Positions 11,451 to 21,400 of a DNA stretch of 64,000 nucleotides are shown piece by piece; the first letter of the stretch is position 1, and each line of letters starts with the position of its first letter. The DNA is from Zygaena filipendulae (taxonomy: Eukaryota > Arthropoda > Insecta > Lepidoptera > Zygaenidae). The position numbers and the translations under genes were made by a program. The notes beneath the pieces are model-generated. The model was given only the letters and a program-made list of their open reading frames with translations, searched no databases and had not been told where the DNA came from. The stretch lies in the NCBI GenBank assembly GCA_907165275.2, contig OU015677.1:6013001-6077000 (forward strand), in the 5' to 3' direction.

Positions 11451-12229
11451 TTTTTGGATAGATATTCTTCTGTTTTTGTGTAAAAGATATTTAACATTAT
11501 TAAAAAAAAAAAATTCTAGATACATAGAGATACATAGATGAGACCTTTGACCTGGGACTTATAACCCATGGCCATCCTACACCCAAATTACAGCGCCATA
11601 TTGTAAATACTTCCTTTTTTTATTCTATAATGGCGTTCGGGCGAAGGCTTCACTCGATCTGTAGCCGCGGGATGACTTCATATTATAATCTATGGTCCAT
11701 AGATGACTCTATATTATCTATGGACTATTATTTTTTCTCTTTCAAATCTAAATTATGAGATACGCGTCGCCGCAGATGTTTTGGTCGTAAATGGATTATT
11801 ATTTAATGATTTATATCTTTATATGTTAGATTACATAAACCGCAAGCTATAGCGGTAGGTACGGACTTAAAGACGGTCGTGGGTTCGAATCGAACTAAAT
11901 ACAAAACTACAATTCTGCCGCTGTTTAAATTTTCAATTGCAAACAAAAGATTGATTTCAGTTTGAGACAAAATTGAATTTTAAAATTAGTAAAACATGGC
12001 GGTTTTTTTACGAATCAAACTTTGATTTCGATTCGATTACATACTTACGTGCCTAGATGATTTTGATTTTGATCTCACCGCAGCTTCAAAAGTAGTAAAA
12101 TTTTTCGATCCTGCGACCTCATTTCGATTGCGTCAAGAGTATGAGACCCTTACTCGATCAACAACACCGGATTCAGCGTACCCAGTGGTACAATTTAACG
12201 GGTGGTGAAACCAGCTTACTACTCTTAGG
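11451..12229. other. No gene recognised; tRNA-like scrap
   Basis: A B-box-like GTGGGTTCGAATC lies near 11880, probably an old SINE fragment. No coding exon is seen. Confidence 0.4.
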
Positions 12230-12640
12230 TCCGTATTCCAGAAGGTGACTCACATCACGTTTCTCTTGAGATTAGTTTTAAGTTCAAATCATAACTCAAG
12301 CGTACATCTTATTATAGAATGCGTTTTAAGTTCTAATCACTTGAAACGAGTCTTGAGTAGGGATTCTGAACTCTGATTGGTTCTAATCACTTGAAAATAG
12401 TCTTGAGTAAAGATTTTGAACGCTGATTGGTTGAGTGGTCTTGACATGACAGATGTAAACAGAGATCAAATCTTTGCTTGAGTATAGATTACTACTTAAG
12501 CGTCGTTCTAGAATAAGGAAATAACTCAGCTGATTGTTGATTGATGAATCTCGTTTCAAGTAAGGTTCTAAAATTAACGCTTTACTTGAAATCAGTTTTA
12601 AAACTAGATTCATGACTTGAGTAACCTTTTGGAATACGGA
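12230..12640. mobile_element. MITE with 3-bp TAG flanks
   Basis: The inverted ends TCCGTATTCCA(G/A)AAGGT at 12230 and their complement ending at 12640 bound about 410 bp of non-coding DNA. TAG flanks both sides (12226-12228 and 12641-12643). Inside, a roughly 50-bp block (TCTAATCACTTGAAA...CTGATTGGTT) is tandemly duplicated at about 12333-12431. A 3-bp duplication suggests the PIF/Harbinger class; that assignment is inference. Confidence 0.65.
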
Positions 12641-12852
12641 TAGTCTTACTTATTCGTGGCGCGAACGCAACTTCGCGCCACGAGACGTAGTGGAACGCAC
12701 CCATCAATTGTTTATTGTACTTTTTCGAACGGATTTTGTATGTGAAAAAAACGTATGAACCCTCCATTATTATGTTGTCCTTGTTAGTTTTTTGAAGTGA
12801 AACAATTTTTGTGGCGGATTGTCATAACGAGACGTGATAAGGTAGATTAATC

Positions 12853-12940
12853 ATCCTCCTTAGCCAAGTTGAAAATCTTCTATCATTGTTTTCCATAGCA
12901 ATGATGATCAAAGATTGTCAAATTGGCTAATGAAGCAGGA
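12853..12940. repeat. Degenerate copy of the CCTTAGCCAAGTTG MITE family
   Basis: CCTCCTTAGCCAAGTTGAAA on the left and TTGTCAAATTGGCTAATG on the right are worn versions of the TIRs seen intact at 28726-28824 and 31746-32254. Confidence 0.6.
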
Positions 12941-13108
12941 TACTGTACTTATTCACTTAACTTGGACCAACATTCCTTGCCCATAACGCGCGTCCTAAAA
13001 ACAATCCCAAACGCTCCGGATGCCAAAATTTTAGAAATTACTTAATAGGTAGCGCAACTTCTTCATCATTTTTGTGGCGCGTTATCTTGACGCCACGTGG
13101 TATGGTCA

Positions 13109-13336
13109 TCCTACTAATATTATAAATATGAAAGTTTGGATGTTTGGACGTTTGGATGTGTGGATGTTTGGATGTTTGTTACTCATACTCAATCACGCAA
13201 AAACGGCTGAACGTAATTGGATGAAATTTGGCATGCACATTGTAAGGGGTATAGAAGGACATAGGGTACTTTTTATCCCGGAATTCCCGCGGAAACTCCG
13301 AAATTACCGCGGGTGAAACCGCGGGGCACAGCTAGT
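13109..13336 (+). mobile_element. Full-length Helitron-like non-autonomous element
   Basis: This is one of the best-preserved copies. It starts TCCTACTAATATTATAAA, has a short TTTGGATG repeat tract, then ACGGCTGAACG, GGACATAGGGTACTTTTTAT and AAATTACCGCGGGTGAAACC. It ends GCGGGGCACAGCTAGT. A TC start, a 3' GC hairpin and a terminal CTAG fit Helitron ends. It has no coding capacity and would depend on a Rep/helicase supplied elsewhere. Confidence 0.75.
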
Positions 13337-13754
13337 AGTGAATAAGGCTGTTTAGTATGAAAGGATATAAACAAACTGGCCTTTAGACTGTGTTACCTAT
13401 AATTTGGACAAAAATTCGAGGTGAAATTTTGTGGTCAATGTTTGCAGATGTTGTCCGGCGACGGACGCAGACGGTGGCAGGACGCGGCGGTCAGGGAATC
13501 ATTACGACAGCACAATAAGACGTAATGGATGCGGTCGCTTGTTGACTTTCTAAATCGGTACAATAACAAGGAATTAATCATGTTAATTCCATGGTTAAAC
13601 TAACTACACAGCGTACAGAGAAAACGAGGTCCCGCCTGACTCCCGGAGGAGGCAAAAACATTTGTTTTTTTGTAAAGTTTCAGGGAAGGCAAAGGAAATC
13701 TAGTCCTTAGAGCCAAGTCAGATATTAGAGAGGTAATTATTTAAGTCGAGCTAA

Positions 13755-13933
13755 TCTCCGCGGTTTTACTCGCGTTAATTTCAGAGTTTCCGCGGGTATT
13801 CCGGGAGAATAACCTATGTCCTTTTCTGTAGGTAAGAACCCCTGACAACGTGTATGCAAAATTTCATGATAATCTGTTGAGTAGTTAAGCAAAACAAACA
13901 AACGAAATCACATTCGCATTTATAATAATAGGA
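13755..13933 (-). mobile_element. Helitron-like repeat copy
   Basis: A reverse-orientation copy from CCGCGGTTTTACTCGCG to ATTTATAATAATAGG. The central CCCCTGACAACGTGTATG box is intact. Confidence 0.65.
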
Positions 13934-14465
13934 ATTGAACACTCAATAGACCAATTTAAATGTTAAAAACCCACAAATCAAAATGCCAACAATTAAAAAC
14001 CTGACGTCAATTTCTTTTTTTACAAGAAAAAATTCTCCACTGACAACAATAAATATTATGTCATTGATAAATTTAATGTTTTGACAGTTTCAAAAAAAGG
14101 ATGTCACGCCGTTTTCCCATACAAAAAAAAAGAAAAAGATTCAAACAAAATGGCTGTGAATAGGTTCGAAATTCATGGATCCGCGGCCTCTTTGTAGGTT
14201 TTATATCGGACGGGGTTTTTGTCACAACATATTTACGTCAATACAAGTATACCTGACGCCTCCATATATCAGCGGTGGGACGGTGTGTCGGTGCGTTTGT
14301 GCACGGGTGGTCTCCCGCACAGTGATGGTGTTAAAATCTTCTAAAATCCCCTAGTAGTAAGGAATCGTGGGTTTCCTTACTACTTCCCCTTGATGGAGTC
14401 TTCCGATCGAAGGTCGAGATTGGATTGACTTTCGTTCGACATTTATAGCACGAACTGGCTATTCC

Positions 14466-14637
14466 TAAACGAGTTAATTTCAGAGTTTCCGCGGGAATCC
14501 CGGGATGAAAAATACCCTGTATTCGTTGCTGTACCCCTGACAACGTATATGAAAAATTTCATGATGATCGGTTGAGTAACTAGAGCGAGAAAACGTAACA
14601 AACAAACACATTCGGATTTGCGTAGAGAAGTAAGGAT
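14466..14637 (-). mobile_element. Helitron-like repeat copy, hairpin end missing
   Basis: The body from GTTAATTTCAGAGTTTCCGC through CCCCTGACAACGTATATG to the AAACAAACAC end is recognisable. The terminal hairpin is lost. Confidence 0.6.
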
Positions 14638-14810
14638 AGGTTATAACTAGCTACTATAGGTAGGTGCCTACTTCGAGACACAGAAGTTTGTTTACCACTA
14701 CACCAACGATACAAGTGTTGAGTGGACTTAATATTATTTAATCCTTAAAATTATAATTCCGATCGTGTGTTCGTTTGTTTGTTAGGTACTAATATAATAA
14801 TATCTGTCTA

Positions 14811-15465
14811 TCTATACTTATAATAAAACTGTAGAGAGGTCAATTCTGTACATTGAATATATATTCAGAATTAATATTGGAGGATGAATGGTGATCGATA
14901 CTGATGACAAAAATGCAATCAGTAATTTTTTTGTCTGTTTGTCTGTCTGTATGTGCACGCATGGGTCAAAAACTACTGAAGGGATTTTAACCAAACTTGG
15001 TACGATTGTAGTCCATACTCCTGGGCAGGTTATAGGCTATATAACATAACGCTAAGATACATAGGAGCTGAGCAGTGGCGATAAATTTGAAGCAAGTCGG
15101 ATGAAAATACGCTTTCGAGTTATTATTCTCGCATACGCGTTTACTCAATCACGCAAAAACGGCTCAACGGATTTGTATGAAATTTGGCATGCATGTTGTC
15201 AGGGAACATAAGGTACTTTTTATCTCAGAATTTCCGCGGGAACTCCGAAATTACCGCGGGTGAAACCGCGGGGCATAGCTAGTAATATAATAAATGCGAA
15301 AATAACTTTGTCTGTCTGTTACCTTTTCACGCCTCAACTACTGAACCGATTATCACGAAATCTTGCATACACGTGTCAGGGTTACATAGAAGGACATAGG
15401 CTGCTTTAAATCCCGGAATTCCCGCGGGAACTGAAATTTCCACGGGTAAGACCTCGTGGAACAGT
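14811..15465 (+). mobile_element. Two adjacent Helitron-like elements
   Basis: 14811-15281 is a composite. Its left part begins CTATACTTATAATAAAACTG and contains GAAGGGATTTTAACC. Its right part carries the standard hairpin end GGGTGAAACCGCGGGGCAT followed by AGCTAG. A second copy follows at once, 15283-15465, ending in a worn CCACGGGTAAGACCTCGTGG hairpin. Confidence 0.6.
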
Positions 15466-16329
15466 TGAAATTTTATGTAGACGGTAAATTCTACCGATTC
15501 TAAAACTCATTTCACTGACAAAATAGATTCCTGTGGACCTAGGGTGATTAAATAAATCGGCAAAACCAATAGTGACATATTTCTTCATCGATCTAAATGC
15601 TGGTATAGGTATTGACCAACTGTCGTTACACTCTGTTTTGATTAAGTGTTTGCAACATTTTTATATTTTTTTTCTTTCATGTTTTGATTGTAAGTTGAAA
15701 TTATTATAATTCCTTTACTCAGACGAAATAAAAACTTATTTAACGAGTTTTGATTTCGTCTGAGTTCCTTTATTTTAATTTGCAGCTTAGAGCTTTACAA
15801 AAATTAATCTTATTATTATCTATCAAAGTGAACGTGACATGTTTTGTGTCAGAATTAATAAATAAATTAAAAAGAAATGGAATAAGTGGATCCGGGGTCT
15901 AAGCTATTAAGTATCGAGCGGTCAGTATTTGCCAGATGGTTAACGGATGTCCGACAAATGACGGGTTTACTCGAGGACTAAGTAGGCATTTAACTGAATA
16001 AGTACATATTATAATATGCGAGTACTAAGTACGGAGTTCTACCGGATAAGTACAGGAATTAGACAGGTTGTTTTTGGTTTTGCGGTTTATAAAGGTTTCT
16101 CGAATACAGGATAACATTTAAATCAGATGGACTTTCGAAATGGTAGATGTAGGTTACCGTTTGTTCTCTTTGTACCTATGTACGTTTATAGAAAAATACG
16201 CAGTATCTACGTAGGTAGTAAAAAAAACATTTCATAAGATATTTCCTATATAAAAAGAGATCAATGAAGAGTAATGAATTAATGAATAATTAGGTAGGTA
16301 TGTAAAATAGAATAAACTGATAATTTTAT
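15466..16329. other. No gene recognised
   Basis: AT-rich sequence with no bounded repeat or exon that I can support. Confidence 0.5.
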
Positions 16330-16990
16330 GTGCAGCAGCTTCGCTATTGTTAATGAGATTCCCTCGAGAACTGGATAAAAGATAGCCTATGTGAGAGAAT
16401 CTATCACATCTCATCAAATCCGTCCAGCCGTTTCAGCATGAAGGAGTAACAAATATTTTAACACACATTTTTCTTTGCGTTTTCACCCGCGATATTTTCA
16501 AAATTCCCGCTCGAATGCCGAGATAAAAAGTAGGAACCTTATCGTCGGGGATAGTGCAAAACCACGAATCTACTACAGGCAGGGAGCGCGTATCTGCCTA
16601 CAGAAGGTTACAGGAGAAGGAACTTTCTATTTTTTTATTTTTACAGATCTTGCAATAATAATTTATCGTTTCTGTGTATTGTTAACAATCTATCTAATAT
16701 TTTAATATTATTTATTAAGTCGGTACGGTTCGGTCGCGGTTTATGGTCGCGGTATTATAAATTGGCTATATTGCATTTTCGACCTTAAGGATTTGTCACA
16801 TACGCGGTTTTATCCAATGCTAGTTACGTGAATTTGCACTATCCCCGACGGTATGTCCTTTTCTGTACTCCTGCCAACATGTATGCAAAATTTCATGTTG
16901 TCATGTTGATCGCTCAAGATGTTAACCCGTGAAAGCGTAACCAACAAACAAACAAACATATAAACAAACACTCGAGTTTATAATATTAGA
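16330..16990 (-). mobile_element. Helitron-like repeat interrupted by a MITE
   Basis: A reverse copy starts at about 16478 (TTTTCACCCGCGAT) and stops at about 16541. It resumes at 16852 with GTATGTCCTTTTCTG and ends with TTTATAATATTAGAAT near 16990. The 16543-16850 MITE is inserted in its middle. A more diverged fragment of a related repeat lies at 16330-16475. Confidence 0.6.
16543..16850. mobile_element. 308-bp MITE with perfect 18-bp TIRs
   Basis: CGTCGGGGATAGTGCAAA at 16543-16560 is exactly complementary to 16833-16850. The element lies inside a Helitron-like copy. I could not settle the target duplication. The interior is non-coding. Confidence 0.8.
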
Positions 16991-17014
16991 ATCCCAACAG
17001 AAATTAGCTTGCTA

Positions 17015-17285
17015 GCGCCATCTACTAGTGAGTAGATAAATCCTTCATTTTAGTTTTTCTATGCAGCGCCATCTAGTATCGAGTAGTAGTAGTACTTAAT
17101 AATAGCTTTTCTGGTAAATAAAGGTAGTTTTTTATAAAACCACTAGATGGCACTTAAAATAACTAATGATGTATACGCCATCTACTGTAAGTACGTAGAA
17201 CCAATATAAAACGTAGTATGGTAGTATTTATTATTTGCTCATGGCTTAAAACTATTAAGTTCAGATTCAAATCACTAGATGGCAG
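17015..17285. promoter_or_regulatory. Cluster of five CTCF-like motifs
   Basis: Five matches to the CTCF-type core AGATGGC(G/A) occur in 271 bp: 17015-17028 (minus), 17066-17079 (minus), 17140-17153 (plus, CCACTAGATGGCAC), 17175-17188 (minus) and 17272-17285 (plus, TCACTAGATGGCAG). The plus-strand site at 17140 fits the full CCASYAGRKGGCRS consensus, and the others miss one or two outer positions. The intervening sequence is not duplicated, so this is not a simple tandem repeat. It lies about 0.8 kb past the AP-3 sigma extension stop. Function as an insulator is inferred. Confidence 0.5.
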
Positions 17286-17466
17286 TAATTACACTTGGAA
17301 ATAACGCCATATTTTGCGCGATATTTGTAATAAAATGTACCCTAATGCGCATTGCGCACTTCAGATACAAATCAAGCAATCATTGTTCTCTTTGGATAGA
17401 ATCATTTAGTAGTTGGTGAGAATCGGTAATGGCCATTCGTTGATTTTGTTTTATGATGAAGTGGAA

Positions 17467-17472
17467 TTTATT
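17467..17472 (-). terminator. Possible AP-3 sigma polyadenylation signal
   Basis: AATAAA on the minus strand lies about 620 nt beyond the extension stop at 18089. A second AATAAA is at about 17226-17231. Neither can be chosen without transcript data. Confidence 0.25.
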
Positions 17473-18088
17473 TAACACGAGATGAAACTGCCCACTATTA
17501 TACCTTTCTGAAAGCAATAGGTATAGTACGGTCTACCTACGATAAATAGGTTCCAAAAAATACGAAATTAAATACATTAACATAACGTATATTCTTACAA
17601 ATTACAATCTAAAATAGAACAATAAAATTAAAAATAACTAAAATTATTATGATATACATAACGAATTAACGGAAGTCACGCGTCGCACTCTTCCACCAAA
17701 AGGGAAATATACATTGGTTAGGTTCAAGATTATCTAATATACCTAATACATTATTTCTTCAGCCAATTGACAGTAAGTATATTATCTGTACATATATATT
17801 ATAACTAATTTATGATATTCCAGCTTTATATACTTATAATTTAAATTTTATCATTTCTCTAAGAATTAAGAACAAAAATAAACAAATTCTAACGTCACTC
17901 TAAAGTCTCCAACTCTAAAGGAATGTAGGATTCAATCTTAAACATCAAAATATGAGTTGAGGCAGTTGAGAGCTAAGAAATTACATTAATAATGAAGCTG
18001 AAATATTGACAAGTTACAAACACATCAAAGAAAATGCAGACAGAACCATGATTTTCTGATGCCGGCTGAAGAGTACCAAGTCTCTCCC

Positions 18089-18451
18089 TCACTGGCACCC
18101 CTTCCTGCTCCTCCTCTTCCTGCGCCTCCTGCCCTCCCCGGCCTCGGGGCCCACGTTGGACCCGCCCAGGTCCTGGTACCCCTCGCCCCCGCGGCCCTCG
18201 TACTCCGGGAAGTTGACGCCGTCCGTCTGCTGATAGTTCTCCGAGAAAGTCTCCGAGAACTTGGCGCTGAGCGTCTCCGAGCCGAAGAACTTGGTGAAGT
18301 GGTCCGCCGGGGGCTGGTGGGGGGATGTGTGGGATGTGTGGGGGGGATGCTGCAGGTCCTGGTACCGGTCCGGGTGGGGGCAGATGGTGGTGAGGATGTT
18401 GGCGGCGAGCGCGACGGGCGTGGCTGCCGGGTGGCCGCCGGGCTGCAGCGG
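18089..18451 (-). CDS. Putative in-frame C-terminal extension of AP-3 sigma
   Basis: Directly after the AP-3 sigma TGA, the same frame is open for 120 codons to a TGA at 18089-18091. Codons are strongly G/C-ending, like the accepted AP-3 exons and unlike the surrounding AT-rich introns. The predicted segment is Pro/His-rich at first, then has an acidic/aromatic stretch (HFTKFFGSETLSAKFSETFS). It ends in a basic run, RRRRKRRSRKGCQ. It has no internal Met, so it cannot be a separate ORF of that length. It could be expressed by readthrough of TGA-C (312 aa in all), or by the downstream acceptor at 18443-18444, which removes exactly 24 nt including the stop (304 aa). I recognise no family. It could instead be an exon of an unseen gene or GC-rich 3'UTR. 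Confidence 0.5.
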   Translation of the reverse strand, partial: PLQPGGHPAATPVALAANILTTICPHPDRYQDLQHPPHTSHTSPHQPPADHFTKFFGSETLSAKFSETFSENYQQTDGVNFPEYEGRGGEGYQDLGGSNVGPEAGEGRRRRKRRSRKGCQ

Positions 18452-18466
18452 TCAGAACTTGAGGTC
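18452..18466 (-). CDS. or: AP-3 sigma terminal coding exon (DLKF-stop)
   Basis: Residues 188-191 (DLKF) and TGA at 18452-18454. The acceptor AG is at 18467-18468. The base after the stop is C (TGA-C), the leakiest stop context. A second AG at 18443-18444 is a possible alternative acceptor. Confidence 0.88.
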   Translation of the reverse strand, partial: DLKF

Positions 18467-21400
18467 CTGCGGCGACGGAGGGATCATTGTACATACTATT
18501 ATTATGATGTAGTATTTTATTATATTACTAGCTGTCCCGCGCGGTTTCACCCGCGATAAGTTCGAAGTTCCCGCGGAATTGTTCCATACAAACTTTGCAA
18601 TCCCTTTTCATTCCCTTAGGGGCTGAATTTTCAAAAATCCTTGCTTATCGGATGCCTACGTCATACAAAGAACACACCCTCCAAGTTTCAGGTCTCTACG
18701 ACTAGCGGTTTAGGCTGGGCGTTGATCTATCAATCTCAGTCATTCAGGACAAAACTTTTTATATGTATAGATTAGCAGTTTTACTCAGGTAAACATAGGA
18801 ATTGCCGGAGGAATTCCGGAATAAAATATACCCTATATCCGTTTCTGTACCCCTTCTAACGTGTGGGCAAAATTTCACAATGATCGGTTGAGTAGCTAAG
18901 GCGTGACAAGGTCCACTAAACTACACTACAAGTCCACTACCCTACACGGCCACTGCGCCACACGTCCACTACCCTGCACATCCACTACCTATTCACGTCC
19001 GCTACTCTACACGTCCACTACCCTGCACGTCCACTACCCTACACATCCACTACCCTGCACATCCACTACCCTACACGTCCACTACCCTGCACATCCACTA
19101 CCCTGCACGCCCACTACCCTGCACGCCCACTACCCCGCACGGCCGCTACCTCCCCCAGGGTACCTTGATGGCCTGCGGCAGGTCGGGCAGGCGCATGTCG
19201 CGCAGCTGCTGCGGCAGGTTCATGCTCTTCACAGCGGAGACGGCACGCGCCGGCGCAGCCGAGATACCCGCCTGCAGATTAAACACAAACATACATACAA
19301 ATAAATCATAAATCATTTTATAGGGTACTACATGTGTCCTGCGGTTTCACCCGCGGTAATATCGGAATTCCCGCGGGAATTCCGGATACAATATAGCCTA
19401 TGTTACTCGGGGATGTAAGATTCTAATGAGGACAGAATTTTTGAAATCGGTCCGGTAGTTTTTGAGTTAAATCGTAACAAACAAACAAAGAAACAAAAAA
19501 TAAAATCTTTCCTGTTTATAATATCAGTATATAATATGTAGATACATTTCTGATGCCGTCTGTACCTCGGCTTTCTGCATCTTGTTCTGCTCCTGCAGCC
19601 GGCTGAGGATCTCGGCCATGTTGGTCTGCAGCACCATCCCACCCATCACCAGCTCGTCCAACACCTGGAAATTGGAAAGCAACCATATTCAATGAAGTCT
19701 TTGTTGGATACAGTGAATAGGGGCGACTAGCCACTGAGGTAATATGGACGAAAATAGCGAATGGCTGCGATACCACAAAAACAAACACTTTTTATGATAC
19801 TAATTTTACAAATGTCACATCGAAGTAAAACAGGAGTTCGCTGAAAACGAATATGCACCTTATGACATTAGGGTATAAGGTCGATTATGAATGTATCACC
19901 TGGTGCGCGGCGTCCGCGTGGAAGATGAGGTCCAGCTCGCACACGTTCTCGAAGCACTTGTCTAGCGTCTCGACGAACACCTGTATATAAATAAATTAAA
20001 TAACAGTATAGTCTTGATTATCTGAACCCTCGATTATCCGAATGCTGACTTAATTTATCCGAACGCTGACTTAGTTTATCCGAACGCTGACTTAGTTTAT
20101 CCGAACGCTGACTTAGTTTATCCGAACGCTGACTTAGTTTATCCGAACACTGGCTTAGTTTACCTGAACACTGGCTTAGTTTACCTGAACGCTGACTTAG
20201 TTTATCCGAACACTGGCTTAGTTTACCTGAACACTGGCTTAGTTTACCTGAACGCTGACTTAGTTTATGCGAACGCTGACTAACTTTATCCGAACGCTGA
20301 CTTAGTTTATCCGAACCCTCAATTACCCGAACGCTGGTATAATGATGATCAATTAAGCAGTTATGGCGTGAAAGCGTAACGAACAAACAAACAAACTCAC
20401 TTTCGCTTTTGTAAGGATAGTTGATAGGTAGAGGGGATACTCGTGTACTCGTATTGAACTTTGTACGTCGTATTTTGAACATCGTACTTTAGTAGTACCG
20501 CACTCATTTTCAGGTCTATCATTAACAACAGTATTTTATCTATTACTAGCTGTTCCTCGGGGTTTCACCAGCGTTAATTTCGGAGTTTCCGCGGGAATTC
20601 CGAGACAAAAAGTATCCTGTGTCCTTCTCTGTACCCCTGACAACATGTATGCAAAATTTCACGATGACCGGTTGAGGCGTGAAAGTGTAACAAACAAACA
20701 AAATCACTTTAGCATTTATAATATTAGTAAGGATTGTAAAAGCAAAAGGTCACTCACTGACGATATAGTATAAAATCTGAATAATTAAAATCTTGGAATA
20801 GAAGATGACGTGTGGACCATCAGCTATTAATTTATATGATTGAATTTTTGTTAGAAAGTGTTGACAGTTGATGGTTAAGAGTTAAGACTTAGAGAGATGT
20901 CGACCCACCTGTATCAGATCCAGTATGCCCAACTCGCTCTCGGACGAGTCCACACAGAACACGAAGTACAGCGTCGCGTAGTGGCGATAGATGAGCTTGT
21001 AGTCCGAGCCGCCAATCAGGCTGATGACAACAGACATGCGACACAATCATTGTGATGAAACATTGTGAGGAAACCACACTGCACACTTGTTGGAAGCAGT
21101 TCGTGCTTGTGTTCACGTCCACACACAGCAGGGTACGAAGCCTAGGACTATGCCTCAGCATCAGGGACTTAAAAGGCTGATTATGCTGCATTTTTTTAAC
21201 CATGATTTTGCCTGATGGAGAGTTATGTGTTGACAACCATACATTTCACTCTATTGGAGCGGGAGCGCGATAGTAATATGGCTCGACCGCCACCAGAGGG
21301 GAAGCTTCCCGCAGGGCAAAGCGGTGTGCCCGGGGAACCGCAGCTTCGACTGTAGACGGATGCAGCGCCATGTGAAAACATCGTTAGTGCGATTCAGGAT

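Noticed and set aside
17973..18494. 173-aa minus-strand frame starting at MYNDPSVAAG
   Set aside because: Its start lies in the intron before exon 7 and it is in a different frame from AP-3 sigma. The Pro/Arg/Gly-rich content is a frame-shifted reading of the extension.
18059..18559. 166-aa plus-strand open frame
   Set aside because: It is the exact antisense of the GC-rich AP-3 sigma extension. The codon pattern and frame continuity favour the minus strand.
20032..20335. CRISPR-like array
   Set aside because: Units are contiguous 21-bp tandem copies with no distinct spacers, inside an insect intron.
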